Source of the DNA: JAHZFN01 sp965149945
GTDB lineage: Bacteria > Bacillota > Dehalobacteriia > UBA4068 > UBA4997
Direction: 5' to 3'
Assembly: GCA_965149945.1 (NCBI GenBank)
Contig: CBCTTQ010000024.1
Coordinates: 1 to 31,437 of the forward strand
Length of the DNA: 31,437 nucleotides
A program made the position numbers and the translations under genes. The first letter of the stretch is position 1. Every line of letters begins with the position of its first letter. Below the pieces are notes generated by a model. It saw only the letters and a program-made list of their open reading frames with translations. It was not told the origin of the DNA and searched no databases. Shown here piece by piece: positions 31,350 to 31,437 of this stretch.

Positions 31350-31437
31350 GGCATACTGCTCTAATATTCTCTTTTGGAAACTGATTTGTCAAGGAGTGTT
31401 TTTGCAAAGCAGTGTGCAATTCGCATTGACAAGCAGC

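Noticed and set aside
1..31437. CRISPR array or toxin-antitoxin / defence island
   Set aside because: No regularly spaced repeats were seen, and no pair of small overlapping genes of that type or nuclease-helicase modules.

Overview
This 31.4 kb window is chromosomal DNA from a low-to-mid GC Bacillota, most likely class Clostridia. The best taxonomic marker is a complete SCIFF system: a 48-residue, six-cysteine precursor peptide and its radical-SAM maturase, a pair that is almost universal in Clostridia. Strong AGGAGG-type ribosome binding sites, TTGACA/TATAAT promoters, a LysM-GH18 protein of the spore-cortex hydrolase type, a YedF selenium-associated protein and an AroE-AroK fusion fit the same group. 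Genus cannot be told from the sequence alone.

Layout. (1) 1-91: the first 30 codons of gltX (minus strand), divergent from the next block. (2) 527-8873: an eight-gene aromatic amino acid cluster (pheA, aroB, aroC, aroE-aroK fusion, aroQ, aroF, aroA, tyrA). It encodes every step from erythrose-4-phosphate plus PEP to chorismate, then the branches to phenylpyruvate and 4-hydroxyphenylpyruvate. Several genes overlap by ATGA. A clear intrinsic terminator separates pheA from aroB and another closes the cluster. (3) 8930-10050: an AT-rich leader with possible RNA structure, a consensus promoter, a possible 14-codon leader ORF and yedF. (4) 10063-13134, minus strand: the SCIFF locus scfA, a terminator-like hairpin, scfB, and a PLP-dependent Orn/Lys/Arg decarboxylase-family gene translationally coupled to scfB. 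(5) 13152-17310, minus strand: lepA, murJ and a small ModE-type winged-helix regulator. (6) 17534-22288, plus strand: ychF, a 14-helix MFS exporter, a small DUF2007-like gene and the LysM-GH18 gene. (7) dapB (minus), then a three-domain Nudix-MutY-Nudix gene (plus). (8) A gene-less stretch of about 850 bases, then tRNA-Thr(GGT) with a perfect consensus promoter and terminator, and xth, all on the minus strand. (9) pepV-like dipeptidase and a CBS-pair protein (plus). (10) The C-terminal part of an S-layer-homology surface protein, abutted by a GC-richer, 5'-truncated large serine recombinase: the edge of an integrated mobile element that runs off the right end.

Most of the window is housekeeping. 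The points that most deserve a second look are the PLP decarboxylase-family enzyme coupled to the SCIFF maturase, the hairpin between SCIFF precursor and maturase, the Nudix-MutY-Nudix fusion, the possible leader RNA and leader peptide before yedF, and the recombinase/SLH junction.
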